From Actinomadura rifamycini DSM 43936 (GTDB lineage: Bacteria; Actinomycetota; Actinomycetes; Streptosporangiales; Streptosporangiaceae): a stretch of 64,000 bases of DNA. The notes beneath the pieces were generated by a model, which saw only the letters and a program-made list of their open reading frames with translations, had not been told where the DNA came from and searched no databases. This document shows, piece by piece, positions 49,200 to 57,467 of this stretch (positions are counted from its first letter, which is position 1; the number at the start of each line of letters is the position of its first letter). Made by a program: the position numbers and the translations under genes. The stretch covers positions 1 to 64,000 of the forward strand of contig NZ_AULB01000027.1 in the NCBI RefSeq assembly GCF_000425065.1, in the 5' to 3' direction.

Positions 49200-50386
49200 C
49201 GGGGCGCGGGCCCGCCGGCCGCGGCGGGTTCGGGCGCGGCCCCCGCTCCGGACCCGCCGCCGTCCCGGCCGGCCGCCAGGCGCCCGGCGGACAGGGCCAT
49301 CACCGCGACCACGCACGTGATCGCGCCGAAGGCGGCCGGGTACGACAGGCCCTCGGCGAGCCAGCCCGTGGCGGCCGGGGCGGTCAGGACCGACAGGTAG
49401 GTGATGGTGGCGACGCCCGCGACGCCCTCGCCGGGCGTCCGGCCCCGGTCGCCCGCCGCGGCGAACACCAGCGGCAGGACGGTCGCGACGCCGATGCCGA
49501 TCAGGGCGAAGCCCGCGATGCCCGGCACCGGGGTCCGGGCCGTCACGACCAGGACGCCGCCCAGCACCGCGGTCGCGCCGCCGCAGCGCACGACCCGGAC
49601 CGGCCCGAACGCGCGGACGAGCCGGTCGCCGACCATGCGCGTCGCCGCCATGAACGCCATGAACCCGGTGAAGCTCGCGGCCGCGACGCCGGGCCCGGCC
49701 CCGGTGACCTCGGTGAGGTAGACCGCCGACCAGTCGGCGCTCGCCCCCTCGGCGAACGTCGCGCAGAAGCCGACGAGGCCGATGCCGAGGATGGCGCGGT
49801 TCGGCAGCGTGTAGCGGCGCGGTGCCGGGGCGTCCGCCGCCGCCCGGTGCGCGAGCAGGCCCCGCCCCGCGAGGAGGCCCGCCGCGAGCAGGGCGGCCGC
49901 CATCAGCCCGAAGTGGATCCGGGCGTCGACCCGCCCGTGCGCCGCCACGACGCCGATGCCGCCCGCCAGCATGCTGCCGACGCACCACAGCCCGTGCAGC
50001 CCCGACATGATCGGGCGCCCGAGGTGCCGCTCGACGTTGACGGCGTGGCCGTTCATGACGACGTCCGACATGCCGGCGGCCGCGCCGTACAGGAGCATCG
50101 CCGCGAACAGCCAGCCGGGCGCGGGCGACAGCGCGGGCGGCAGCAGGACCGCGCACCACAACCCGATCAGGATCCGGACGGCGGGACGCTCGCCGATGCG
50201 GTGCGCGAGCCGGCTCGCGGTCGGCATGGCGAGGAACGCGCCGATGGACGGGCACAGCAGGGCGAGGCCGAGGACGCCGGGGCCGAGGTCGAGGCGGTGC
50301 TCGATCCACGGGATGCGGGTCGCGAGGGTCCCCGCCACGGCCCCGTGGACGGCGAAGACGGCGGCTATCGCGCGGTGGTGGCTCAT
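49196..50386 (-). CDS. MFS transporter (YbjJ-like)
   Basis: 396 aa, about 12 membrane helices. MFS loop motifs are present (RLAHRIGERPAVR between helices 2-3; RMVGDRLVRAFGPVRVVR between 8-9), and the GAAAGMSDVVMNGHAVNVERHLGRPIMSGLHGLWCVGSMLAGG segment is typical of YbjJ-like transporters. The substrate is unknown. The divergent ROK regulator suggests a sugar or sugar derivative. A Gly/Ala/Pro-rich C-terminal tail of ~25 residues is cytoplasmic. It overlaps the kynU stop by 4 bp. Confidence 0.88.
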   Translation of the reverse strand: MSHHRAIAAVFAVHGAVAGTLATRIPWIEHRLDLGPGVLGLALLCPSIGAFLAMPTASRLAHRIGERPAVRILIGLWCAVLLPPALSPAPGWLFAAMLLYGAAAGMSDVVMNGHAVNVERHLGRPIMSGLHGLWCVGSMLAGGIGVVAAHGRVDARIHFGLMAAALLAAGLLAGRGLLAHRAAADAPAPRRYTLPNRAILGIGLVGFCATFAEGASADWSAVYLTEVTGAGPGVAAASFTGFMAFMAATRMVGDRLVRAFGPVRVVRCGGATAVLGGVLVVTARTPVPGIAGFALIGIGVATVLPLVFAAAGDRGRTPGEGVAGVATITYLSVLTAPAATGWLAEGLSYPAAFGAITCVVAVMALSAGRLAAGRDGGGSGAGAAPEPAAAGGPAPR

Positions 50387-50401
50387 GGCCCGGCAAACTA
50401 A

Positions 50402-50416
50402 CAGGAAGGCTTCCTG
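50402..50416. promoter_or_regulatory. Candidate ROK operator
   Basis: CAGGAAG-G-CTTCCTG is a perfect 7+7 palindrome in the 74-bp gap between the MFS gene and the ROK regulator. The GGAAG/CTTCC core resembles sites of ROK repressors such as XylR/NagC-like proteins. Confidence 0.6.
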
Positions 50417-50447
50417 ATGAAAAGTGCTTTCCGGCAGGGAGCCTGAC

Positions 50448-50453
50448 TAATAT
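50448..50453 (+). promoter_or_regulatory. -10 element (TAATAT) for ROK gene
   Basis: TAATAT followed by 7 nt and the GTG at 50461. It overlaps the ATG at 50452, arguing that this ATG is promoter sequence and that translation starts leaderless at 50461. Confidence 0.5.
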
Positions 50454-50460
50454 GGGCGCC

Positions 50461-51549
50461 GTGAAGACCGCCGACCCGACGATGGCCAGGGCGATCAACG
50501 ACCGGCTCGCCCTCGACCTGCTGCTCGAGCACGGCCCGCTGACCGCCACGCAGCTGCGCACGCTCACCGGGCTGTCCCGGCCGACCGTCGCGGACCTGAT
50601 CGAGCGCCTCCGGGAGAGCGGCCTCGTCGAGCGGGCGGGGGAGACCGGCGCCGACCGGCGCGGCCCGAACGCCCGGCTCTACGGCCTCGTCGCCGGACGC
50701 GCGCACGTCGCGGGCGTCGACCTGCGCCGCGACGCCGTCCACGCGGTCGTCGCCGACATCGCCGGGACCGAGACCAGCACCGTGACGCGGCCCCTGCCGC
50801 CCGCCCCCGACCTGCCCGCCTTCATCGACGGGGTGATCGCCGAGGCCCTCGCCGAGGCCGGGCCCGGCCTCGGCGCCCACACGATCGTGCTCGGCACCCC
50901 CGGGCTCGTCCGGCCGCGCACCGGCCTCGTCACCGCCAGCGGCGTCCCCGGCGGGCGCGCCGACCTCGGCGACGCGCTGGCGGCGCGCACCGGCGCCCGG
51001 GTGATCCTGGAGAACGAGGTCAACCTCGCCACGATCGCCGAGCACCGCGCCGGCGCGGCGGCGGGCCGCGCCGACTTCGCGCTGCTCTGGCTGGACGACG
51101 GGATCGGCGCCGGGATCGTCCTCGACGGGCGGCTGCGGCGCGGCGCGTCCGGCGGCGCGGGCGAGGTCGGGCTGCTCAAGTTCGGCGCGACCGACTTCTG
51201 CGGCCTGCTGGAGACGCCCGCCGTCCGCGGCCTCCCGCCGGCCACCGTCGCGGACCGGATCGCCCAAGGGGTGTTCGCGCTCGTCGCCGTCCTCGACCCG
51301 GGACTCGTCGTGCTCGGCGGCGCCTTCGGCCGTGCGGGCGGCGACGCACTGGCCGCCCTGGTCGCGGAACGGCTCGGCGGGCTCTCCCCGGCCGCCACCG
51401 AAGTCCGGGCCGCGGTCGTCGAGGGCGACCCGATCCTGCGCGGCGCGGTGCTGACCGCCCTCGACGCCGCCCGCGACGCCGTCTTCGGCCGCGCGGCGCC
51501 GCCCGGTCAGGACCGGTGGGCCGCGGGGCCGACGCCGGCGGCCCGCTGA
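50461..51549 (+). CDS. ROK-family transcriptional regulator
   Basis: 362 aa. The N-terminal MarR-like winged helix (LALDLLLEHGPLTATQLRTLTGLSRPTVADLIERLRESGLVERAG, about 15-60) is joined to a ROK sugar-kinase-like domain (VAGVDLRRDAVHAVVADI, TIVLGTPGLV, ENEVNLATIAEHRAG, GIGAGIVLDGRLRRGASGGAGEVGLL). The zinc-binding CxCGxxGC cluster of ROK proteins is reduced to a single TDFCGLLE region, so zinc binding and kinase activity are doubtful. It probably represses the divergent MFS gene through the CAGGAAG palindrome. The start at 50461 is chosen from the TAATAT -10. Confidence 0.88.
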   Translation: MKTADPTMARAINDRLALDLLLEHGPLTATQLRTLTGLSRPTVADLIERLRESGLVERAGETGADRRGPNARLYGLVAGRAHVAGVDLRRDAVHAVVADIAGTETSTVTRPLPPAPDLPAFIDGVIAEALAEAGPGLGAHTIVLGTPGLVRPRTGLVTASGVPGGRADLGDALAARTGARVILENEVNLATIAEHRAGAAAGRADFALLWLDDGIGAGIVLDGRLRRGASGGAGEVGLLKFGATDFCGLLETPAVRGLPPATVADRIAQGVFALVAVLDPGLVVLGGAFGRAGGDALAALVAERLGGLSPAATEVRAAVVEGDPILRGAVLTALDAARDAVFGRAAPPGQDRWAAGPTPAAR

Positions 51550-51570
51550 CCCGCCCGCTCCCGGCCGCCG

Positions 51571-52236
51571 TCAGCCCTTGGGCAGCCGCTCGCCCGTGCG
51601 CAGCCGGTCCAGGCCGAGCCAGATGAACTCCACCGCCATCTGCTCGGCCCGCTCCCGGGGCGTGTCCGGATGCTCCAGCCACCACGACACCATCGACAGC
51701 ATCGACCCGTACATCAGCGGGACGAGCAGCCGCGCCCGGTGCTCGTTCACCGCGAGGGCGGCGGGCGACAGCTTCGGGTCGGCGCGCCGCCGCCGCAGCA
51801 GCAGGTCCGCGAACGCGGTGCCGAGCCGGTCGCGCAGCTCCCGCAGCTCCGGCCCCACCTCGGGCTTGTCCAGGTGCCGGATGACCAGCGCCCACGCGTC
51901 CGGCTCCTCGGTGGCGTAGTCGAACAGCACCCGGATCATCGCCCGGATGCCCTCCCGCGAGTCGTGCTCGGCGAGCACCGCCGCGTTCAGCCGCCCGGTG
52001 AGCTCGGCGACGATCGCCTCGGTCACCTCGACGAACAGCTCCTCCTTGGACGCGAAGTGCTGGTACAGCAGCGCCTTGGACACCTGCGCCGCCGCCGCCA
52101 CGTGCTCCATCTGCGTCAGGTGGTAGCCGCGGCGGCCGAACTCGGCCAGCGCCACCTGCAGCAGCTGCTCGCGCCGCCGGGCGTACGGCATCCGCCGCCG
52201 CACGCCCGGCGGCGCGTCCCCCGTCGATCCGCTCAT
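51571..52236 (-). CDS. TetR-family transcriptional regulator
   Basis: 221 aa. The helix-turn-helix (REQLLQVALAEFGRRGYHLTQMEHVAAAAQVSKALLYQHFASKEELF, about 22-68) is canonical. A C-terminal TetR_C-type domain with YGSMLSMVSWWLEHPDTPRERAEQMAVEFIWLGLDRL follows. It lies 23 nt downstream of the acyl-CoA dehydrogenase in the same operon and likely binds the perfect palindrome at 53492-53513 to control both divergent units, with an acyl-CoA-type effector (inference). Confidence 0.9.
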   Translation of the reverse strand: MSGSTGDAPPGVRRRMPYARRREQLLQVALAEFGRRGYHLTQMEHVAAAAQVSKALLYQHFASKEELFVEVTEAIVAELTGRLNAAVLAEHDSREGIRAMIRVLFDYATEEPDAWALVIRHLDKPEVGPELRELRDRLGTAFADLLLRRRRADPKLSPAALAVNEHRARLLVPLMYGSMLSMVSWWLEHPDTPRERAEQMAVEFIWLGLDRLRTGERLPKG

Positions 52237-52259
52237 CTACTCGCTCGTCCGCCGATCGT

Positions 52260-53483
52260 TCACTCGCCGAGGTACTTGCCCAGCTCGGCCCGCGCCACGG
52301 ACCGGACGTGCACCTCGTCGGGCCCGTCGGCGAGGCGCAGCGTCCGCAGGCCCGCCCACATCGCGGCCAGCGGGGTGTCGTCGCTGACGCCCGCGCCGCC
52401 GTGCACCTGGATGGCGCGGTCCACGACCTCCAGCGCGACGCGCGGCGCGATCACCTTGATCGCCGCGACCTCCGACCGGGCGGCCTGCACCCCGTGCTCG
52501 TCGATCATCCAGGCCGTCTTCAGGGTGAGCAGGCGCGCCTGCTCGATCGCCATCCGCGACTCGGCGATCTGCTGCCGGACGACGCCCTGCTTGGCGAGCG
52601 GGCCGCCGAACGCCTCCCGCGACACCGCGCGCTCGCACATCAGCTCCAGCGCCCGCTCGGCCATCCCGATCGCGCGCATGCAGTGGTGGATGCGGCCGGG
52701 GCCGAGGCGCGCCTGCGCGATGGCGAAACCGCCGCCCTCCTCGCCGATCAGGTTCTCCACCGGGACCCGCACGTCGGTCAGCCGGATCTCGCAGTGGCCG
52801 TGCTGGTCCTGGTAGCCGAACACGGGCAGCGGCCGGACGATCTCAACGCCCGGGGCGTCGACCGGCACCAGCACCATCGACTGCTGCCGGTACGGGTGGC
52901 CGTCCGGGTCCGTCTTGCCCATCACGATCATGATCTTGCAGCGCGGGTCGGCGGAGCCGCTGATCCACCACTTGCGCCCGTTGATCACGTAGTGGTCGCC
53001 GTCCCGCTCGATCCGGGTCGAGATGTTGCGGGCGTCGGAGCTGGCGACGTCCGGCTCGGTCATCGCGAACGCGCTGCGGATCTCGCCGTTCAGCAGCGGC
53101 GCCAGCCACCGCTCCTTCTGCTCGGGCGTGCCGAACAGGTGCAGGACCTCCATGTTGCCGGTGTCGGGGGCCGCGCAGTTGGTGGCCTCCGGGGCGAGGT
53201 TGGGGGAGCGGCCCGTCACCTCGGCCAGCGACGCGTAGTCGGTGACGGACAGCCCGTGCGCCGGGTCGTCGGCGTCGGGCAGGAACAGGTTCCACAGGCC
53301 GCGCTTCCGCGCCTCGACCTTGAGGTCCTCGACGACCTGCGGCACGTGGTGCTCGCGGCCCGCGGCGCGCAGCTCGCGCCGCTGCTCGGCGTACACCGGC
53401 TCGGCCGGGTAGACGTGGGAGTCCATGAAGTCCTGGAGGCGCCCGAGGTGGTCCTGCGCCCGCTCGCTCAAACCGAAGTCCAT
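52260..53483 (-). CDS. Acyl-CoA dehydrogenase (ACAD10/11-like)
   Basis: 407 aa. FAMTEPDVASSDARNISTRI and INGRKWWISGSADPRCKIMIVMGKTDP are ACAD10/11-type flavin-domain motifs; HGGAGVSDDTPLAAMWAGLRTLRLADGPDEVH near the C-terminus carries the catalytic acid (Asp in ADGPDE), again the ACAD11-type position. It desaturates a long-chain or unusual acyl-CoA. Its ATG lies 9 bp from a perfect palindrome, so the transcript has a very short leader and is easily repressed. Confidence 0.92.
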   Translation of the reverse strand: MDFGLSERAQDHLGRLQDFMDSHVYPAEPVYAEQRRELRAAGREHHVPQVVEDLKVEARKRGLWNLFLPDADDPAHGLSVTDYASLAEVTGRSPNLAPEATNCAAPDTGNMEVLHLFGTPEQKERWLAPLLNGEIRSAFAMTEPDVASSDARNISTRIERDGDHYVINGRKWWISGSADPRCKIMIVMGKTDPDGHPYRQQSMVLVPVDAPGVEIVRPLPVFGYQDQHGHCEIRLTDVRVPVENLIGEEGGGFAIAQARLGPGRIHHCMRAIGMAERALELMCERAVSREAFGGPLAKQGVVRQQIAESRMAIEQARLLTLKTAWMIDEHGVQAARSEVAAIKVIAPRVALEVVDRAIQVHGGAGVSDDTPLAAMWAGLRTLRLADGPDEVHVRSVARAELGKYLGE

Positions 53484-53491
53484 TCCGCTAG

Positions 53492-53513
53492 AGTAACTGA
53501 CGAGTCAGTTACT
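53492..53513. promoter_or_regulatory. Perfect 10+10 palindromic TetR operator
   Basis: AGTAACTGAC and its exact complement flank a GA spacer, in the 46-bp gap between the divergent acyl-CoA dehydrogenase and SDR genes. Length and symmetry fit a TetR-family dimer site; the TetR gene is the second gene of the left operon. Confidence 0.8.
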
Positions 53514-53529
53514 TTGGAGGGGAGTCCCC

Positions 53530-54288
53530 ATGGGAGTCGACGGCAGCGGCTTCGACGGCACGGGCAAGGTCGCGCTGATCACCGGCGGCGCCAACGGCAT
53601 CGGGGCCGCGGTCGCCCGCCGGCTCGCCGCCGGGGGCGCCCGGATCGTCGTCGCCGACGTGGACGAGCGGGGCGGCGCCGCCCTCGCCGACGAGATCGGC
53701 GGCGCGTTCGTCCGCTGCGACGTGCGCGAGCCCGCCGACAGCGAGGCCGCCGTCGCCGCCGCCGTCGACCGGTTCGGCGGGCTGGACGTCGCGTTCCTCA
53801 ACGCGGGCGTCGCCGGGGGAGGCGGCGTCGGCGACGACTTCGACCCCGCGGCCTACCGCCGCGCCATGAGCATCAACCTCGACGGCGTCGTGTACGGCGC
53901 GCACGCCGCCCTGCCCGCGCTGCGCGCCCGCGGCGGCGGCGACATCGTCGCCACCGCCAGCATGGCCGGGCTCACCGCGACCCCGTTCGACCCGGTGTAC
54001 GGCGCCAACAAGGCCGCCGTCGTCGGCCTCGTCCGCGCGCTCGGCCCGACCTACCTGCCCGAGGGCATCCGCGTGAACGCGCTGTGCCCGTCCTTCGCCG
54101 ACACCGACATCCTCGAGGGCATCCGCGGGCATCTGAACGAGACCGGCTTCCCGATCCTGGAGGTCGCCGACGTCGTCGAGGCGTTCATGTCCATCCTCGC
54201 CGGGGACGGCGCGGGCGAGGCGTGGTACGTCGTCCCCGGACGGCCGTCCGAGCCGTTCCGCTTCCGCGGCGTCCCCGGCCCCCGCTGA
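53530..54288 (+). CDS. Short-chain dehydrogenase/reductase
   Basis: 252 aa, classical SDR. Cofactor motif TGGANGIG (about 18-25), acidic VADVDE after strand 2 favouring NAD(H), NAG in FLNAGVAG, and catalytic Ser (ATASMAG) and Tyr-x-x-x-Lys (YGANK). It could act as a 3-hydroxyacyl-CoA dehydrogenase or alcohol dehydrogenase in the fatty-acid-like pathway with the divergent acyl-CoA dehydrogenase. GGAGGGGAG precedes the ATG. Likely co-transcribed with the next gene (34 nt gap). Confidence 0.9.
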   Translation: MGVDGSGFDGTGKVALITGGANGIGAAVARRLAAGGARIVVADVDERGGAALADEIGGAFVRCDVREPADSEAAVAAAVDRFGGLDVAFLNAGVAGGGGVGDDFDPAAYRRAMSINLDGVVYGAHAALPALRARGGGDIVATASMAGLTATPFDPVYGANKAAVVGLVRALGPTYLPEGIRVNALCPSFADTDILEGIRGHLNETGFPILEVADVVEAFMSILAGDGAGEAWYVVPGRPSEPFRFRGVPGPR

Positions 54289-54322
54289 CCCGCCCGCCGA
54301 GCAGAAGGAGACACCGAGAACC

Positions 54323-55279
54323 ATGCGCGCCGTCCAGATCACCGAGTTCGGCGGTCCCGAAGTGCTGACCGTCACCGAGCTTCCCGACCCGGTCGCCGGG
54401 CCCGGGCACCTGCTCATCGACGTCGCCCGCGCCGGGATCAACTACGCCGACACCCACCAGGCCGAGAACAGCTACCTCGCCGAGTCCGCCCTGCCGATGG
54501 TGCCCGGCGGCGAGGTCGTCGGCACCACCCCGGACGGGCGCCGCGTCGTCGCGCTCGTCGGCACCGGCGGCTACGCCGAGAAGGCCGTCGCGCCCGAGTC
54601 GCTCGCCTGGGACGTCCCCGACGCCGTCGACGACACCACCGCCCTCGGCATGATCGTGCAGGGCGCGTCCGCGTGGGTGCTGCTGCGCCGCAACGTCCAC
54701 CTGGCGCCCGGCGAGTCCGTCGTCGTGCACGCCGCCGCGGGCGGTGTCGGCACCCTCGCCGTGCAGCTCGCCAAGGCGTGGGGCGCGGGCCGCGTCATCG
54801 CCACCGCCTCGTCGGAGGAGAAGCGCGCGCTCGCCCTCGAACTGGGCGCCGACGTCGCCGTCGACGCGAACGAGCCGAACATGAAGGACGCGCTCATCGA
54901 GGCCAACGGCGGCCGCCGCGTCGACACCGTCCTGGAGATGACCGGCGGCACCGTCACCGACGAGAGCATGAAGGCCCTCGCCCCGTTCGGCCGCCTCGCG
55001 TTCTACGGCATGGCGTCCCGCAAGGAGCCGAGCCCGGTGCGGCCCGCCGCGCTGATGTCGCACTCCACGACGATCTCCGGCATGTGGCTCGCGCACGTCT
55101 TCCGGCTGCCCGGCGACGTCATGCGCACCGCCCTCACCGAGCTGTTCGGCCTCGTCGCGGACGGCCGGCTCCGGGTGGTCGGCGGCGGCGAGTACGGCCT
55201 CACCGAGGTCCGCCGCGCCCACGAGGACCTGCGCGCCCGCCGCACCACCGGCAAGCTCGTCCTCGACCCGTCCCGCTGA
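54323..55279 (+). CDS. Zinc-independent MDR quinone-oxidoreductase-type dehydrogenase
   Basis: 318 aa, medium-chain dehydrogenase/reductase. MRAVQITEFGGPEVLTVTELPDP and GINYADTHQAENSY are typical of quinone oxidoreductase (QOR). The NADP site AAAGGVGTLAVQLAKAWGAGRVIATASSEEKRALALELGAD has the AxxGGVG pattern. The structural and catalytic zinc Cys residues of alcohol dehydrogenases are absent. It may reduce an enone or enoyl substrate. AAGGAG lies 12 nt before the ATG. Convergent with the response regulator, 10 nt apart. Confidence 0.9.
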   Translation: MRAVQITEFGGPEVLTVTELPDPVAGPGHLLIDVARAGINYADTHQAENSYLAESALPMVPGGEVVGTTPDGRRVVALVGTGGYAEKAVAPESLAWDVPDAVDDTTALGMIVQGASAWVLLRRNVHLAPGESVVVHAAAGGVGTLAVQLAKAWGAGRVIATASSEEKRALALELGADVAVDANEPNMKDALIEANGGRRVDTVLEMTGGTVTDESMKALAPFGRLAFYGMASRKEPSPVRPAALMSHSTTISGMWLAHVFRLPGDVMRTALTELFGLVADGRLRVVGGGEYGLTEVRRAHEDLRARRTTGKLVLDPSR

Positions 55280-55289
55280 GGACGCCCGG

Positions 55290-55979
55290 CTAGCCGCCGA
55301 CCAGGCCGTTCTCGTACGCGTAGACGACGGCCTGCGTGCGGTCGCGGAGCCCCAGCTTCGTCAGGACGTGCCCGACGTGCGTCTTCACGGTCTGCTCGGC
55401 GAGCACCAGCTCCGCCGCGATCTCCGCGTTCGACAGCCCGCGGGCCATGAGCCGCAGCACGTCCCGCTCCCGGGGCGTCAGCCCGGCCGTGGCCTGCGGG
55501 CTCGGCCGCTGGTGTCGGCGCCGCCGCGCGAAGTCGCCGATCAGCCGCCGGGTGATGGACGGCGCCAGCAGCGCGTCGCCCGCCGCCACGACCCGCACCC
55601 CGTTCACGAGGTCGGCCGCCGACGCGTCCTTCAGCAGGAACCCGCTCGCGCCCGACCCGAGCGCCTCGTAGACGTACTCGTCCAGGTCGAAGGTGGTGAG
55701 GACGAGCACCTTCGGCCGCGCGCCCGCCGGGTCGGCGTCCCCGTTCGCGTCGCCGAGCGGCGTGCCGACGAGCTCCGCGGTGGCGGCCAGCCCGTCCATC
55801 TCCGGCATCCGGATGTCCATCACGATCACGTCGGGATCGAGTTCGCGGGCCATCTCCACGGCCTCCCGGCCGTTCCCCGCCTGCCCGACCACCTCGATGC
55901 CCGGATCGGAGGACAGCAGCGCCGCGAGCCCGTCGCGGATCATCACCTGGTCGTCGGCGATCAGCACCCGAATCGTCAC
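55290..55979 (-). CDS. NarL-family response regulator
   Basis: 229 aa. Receiver with Asp9-Asp10, phosphoacceptor Asp55 (VIVMDIRMPEMDG) and Lys in FLLKDAS. There is an unusual ~15-residue insertion (VGTPLGDANGDADPAGARPK) before the fourth strand. LuxR helix-turn-helix LTPRERDVLRLMARGLSNAEIAAELVLAEQTVKTHV closes the protein. It pairs with the DesK-like kinase immediately upstream (51 nt gap). The GTG start follows TAAGGT by 6 nt, which may be a Shine-Dalgarno (AAGGTGG) or a separate leaderless promoter. Confidence 0.92.
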   Translation of the reverse strand: MTIRVLIADDQVMIRDGLAALLSSDPGIEVVGQAGNGREAVEMARELDPDVIVMDIRMPEMDGLAATAELVGTPLGDANGDADPAGARPKVLVLTTFDLDEYVYEALGSGASGFLLKDASAADLVNGVRVVAAGDALLAPSITRRLIGDFARRRRHQRPSPQATAGLTPRERDVLRLMARGLSNAEIAAELVLAEQTVKTHVGHVLTKLGLRDRTQAVVYAYENGLVGG

Positions 55980-56030
55980 GTCGCCACCTTACGGCGTCAA
56001 GGCACCCGGCCGTGGATCGATCATGGAAGA

Positions 56031-57323
56031 TCAGTCGTTGTCCCCGTACGGAAGTTCCGCGGCGACCCGCCACCCCTCCGGGCCGTCCCCGCCCTCCGCG
56101 GCCCGCTCGCCGGCCTCCCCGCGCTCGAGCGGGCCCGCCTCCAGGCCGCCGCCCAGCATCATCGCCCGCTCGCGCATCCCGACCAGGCCGTGGCCGCCGC
56201 CGTGCGACTCCGCGGGCGTGCTGCGGGCGCCGTCGTCGGTCACCGTGACCCGCAGCGACTCCGGTCCGTACCGCACCTCGATGTGCACCCGCGAGCCCGG
56301 CGCGTACCGGGCGGCGTTGCTGAGCGACTCCTGGACGATCCGGTACGCCGACAGGTCCACGCCCGCGTTGAGCGGCCGCGGCATCCCGGTGACCACGGTG
56401 GCCACCGACAGCCCCGCCCGGCGCGCCGTGGAGACCAGGTCGTCCAGCAGCGCCAGCCCCGGCTGCGGGGCGCGCTCGGCGCCCTCGTCGTCGGAGCGCA
56501 GCAGCCCCACCACCCGCCGCGTCTCGGTCAGCGCCTCGCGCGCCGCGTCGCGCACGACGCCGAACGTCTGTCGCGCCGCGTCCGGCAGCTCGGGGATCTT
56601 GTACGGGGCCGCCTCCGCCTGCATCGCGATCACCGACATGTGGTGCGCCACCACGTCGTGCAGCTCCCGCGCGATCCGGGCCCGCTCCTCCAGCACCGCC
56701 TGCCGGGCGAGGTCCTCGCGGTGCTGCTCCTCGCGGCGGCGCAGCTCCGCCATCGCCGAGTGCCGGCCGCCGACCGCGTCGCCGAACGTCAGCGCCAGCG
56801 CCGCGAGCCCGGCGAGGATCGTGCCGAACCAGCCGGGCGTCCCGAACAGCACCGCCGGCGCGAACACCCCCGCGATCGTGACCGCCCCCACGCCGACGGT
56901 CGTCTCCCGGTCGCAGCCGACGCCGACGAAGAACAGGATCACCACCATCGCCAGGATGGCCGTGACCGGCCACGGCATGAACGCGTCGCCGGGCCGGACC
57001 AGGACGATCAGCAGCATCCCCGCCGCGGCCGTCCGCCACGCCCGCAGCGGCCAGCGCGCCGCGAAGATCAGCGGCGCCGCCTGCAGGACGCCGAGCGGCC
57101 AGGCGACACCGGGGTCCATGCCGTCCGCGACGATGGAGATGGCGATCGACCCGGCGGTGAACCCGATCGTCAGGGCGAGCAGGAACGCCAGCAGGGGGTA
57201 GCGCAGCGCGGGGTGCGCGGGCAGGAGCGTGACGCCCGGCTCGTCCCCGCCCGGCAGCACGGCGGAGCGCACGCCGGCCGTCAGCCGCGGCCGCCCCGCG
57301 TCGAAATGGTCCGTCTCGTTCAT
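56031..57323 (-). CDS. Sensor histidine kinase (DesK/NarX-like, HisKA_3)
   Basis: 430 aa. About five to six membrane helices between residues 40 and 180, a coiled linker (MAELRRREEQHREDLARQAVLEERARIA), phosphoacceptor His222 in ARELHDVVAHHMSVIA, and an HATPase domain with QESLSNAARYAPGS and GHGLVGMRERAMMLGG. A Glu/Gly-rich insertion lies near the C-terminus. The lack of an extracellular domain suggests sensing of membrane state, as in DesK. A TAGGCT element (57333-57338, minus strand) sits 9 nt before the ATG, so the leader is only a few nucleotides. Divergent from the methyltransferase. Confidence 0.92.
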   Translation of the reverse strand: MNETDHFDAGRPRLTAGVRSAVLPGGDEPGVTLLPAHPALRYPLLAFLLALTIGFTAGSIAISIVADGMDPGVAWPLGVLQAAPLIFAARWPLRAWRTAAAGMLLIVLVRPGDAFMPWPVTAILAMVVILFFVGVGCDRETTVGVGAVTIAGVFAPAVLFGTPGWFGTILAGLAALALTFGDAVGGRHSAMAELRRREEQHREDLARQAVLEERARIARELHDVVAHHMSVIAMQAEAAPYKIPELPDAARQTFGVVRDAAREALTETRRVVGLLRSDDEGAERAPQPGLALLDDLVSTARRAGLSVATVVTGMPRPLNAGVDLSAYRIVQESLSNAARYAPGSRVHIEVRYGPESLRVTVTDDGARSTPAESHGGGHGLVGMRERAMMLGGGLEAGPLERGEAGERAAEGGDGPEGWRVAAELPYGDND

Positions 57324-57432
57324 TAGGTAGGAAGCCTAGGACGTGCGGGAACGGGCACGCCTGCACCTGTGGAGGGAGATCCGGACCGGCCCCCGGGTAT
57401 CGGGCGGGGCCGCCCGGCACGGTGACGCGATC

Positions 57433-57461
57433 TTGCGCATGATCGCCGGCGGACGGACACT
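57433..57461 (+). promoter_or_regulatory. Promoter of methyltransferase (TTGCGC-N17-GACACT)
   Basis: A -35-like TTGCGC (57433-57438), a 17-nt spacer and a -10-like GACACT (57456-57461), with the ATG 6 nt further at 57468. Leaderless arrangement. Confidence 0.4.
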
Positions 57462-57467
57462 GCGGAC

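Noticed and set aside
50452..50460. ATG at 50452 as start of the ROK regulator
   Set aside because: It overlaps the TAATAT -10 element, so it would not be in the mRNA; GTG 50461 is correctly placed for a leaderless start.
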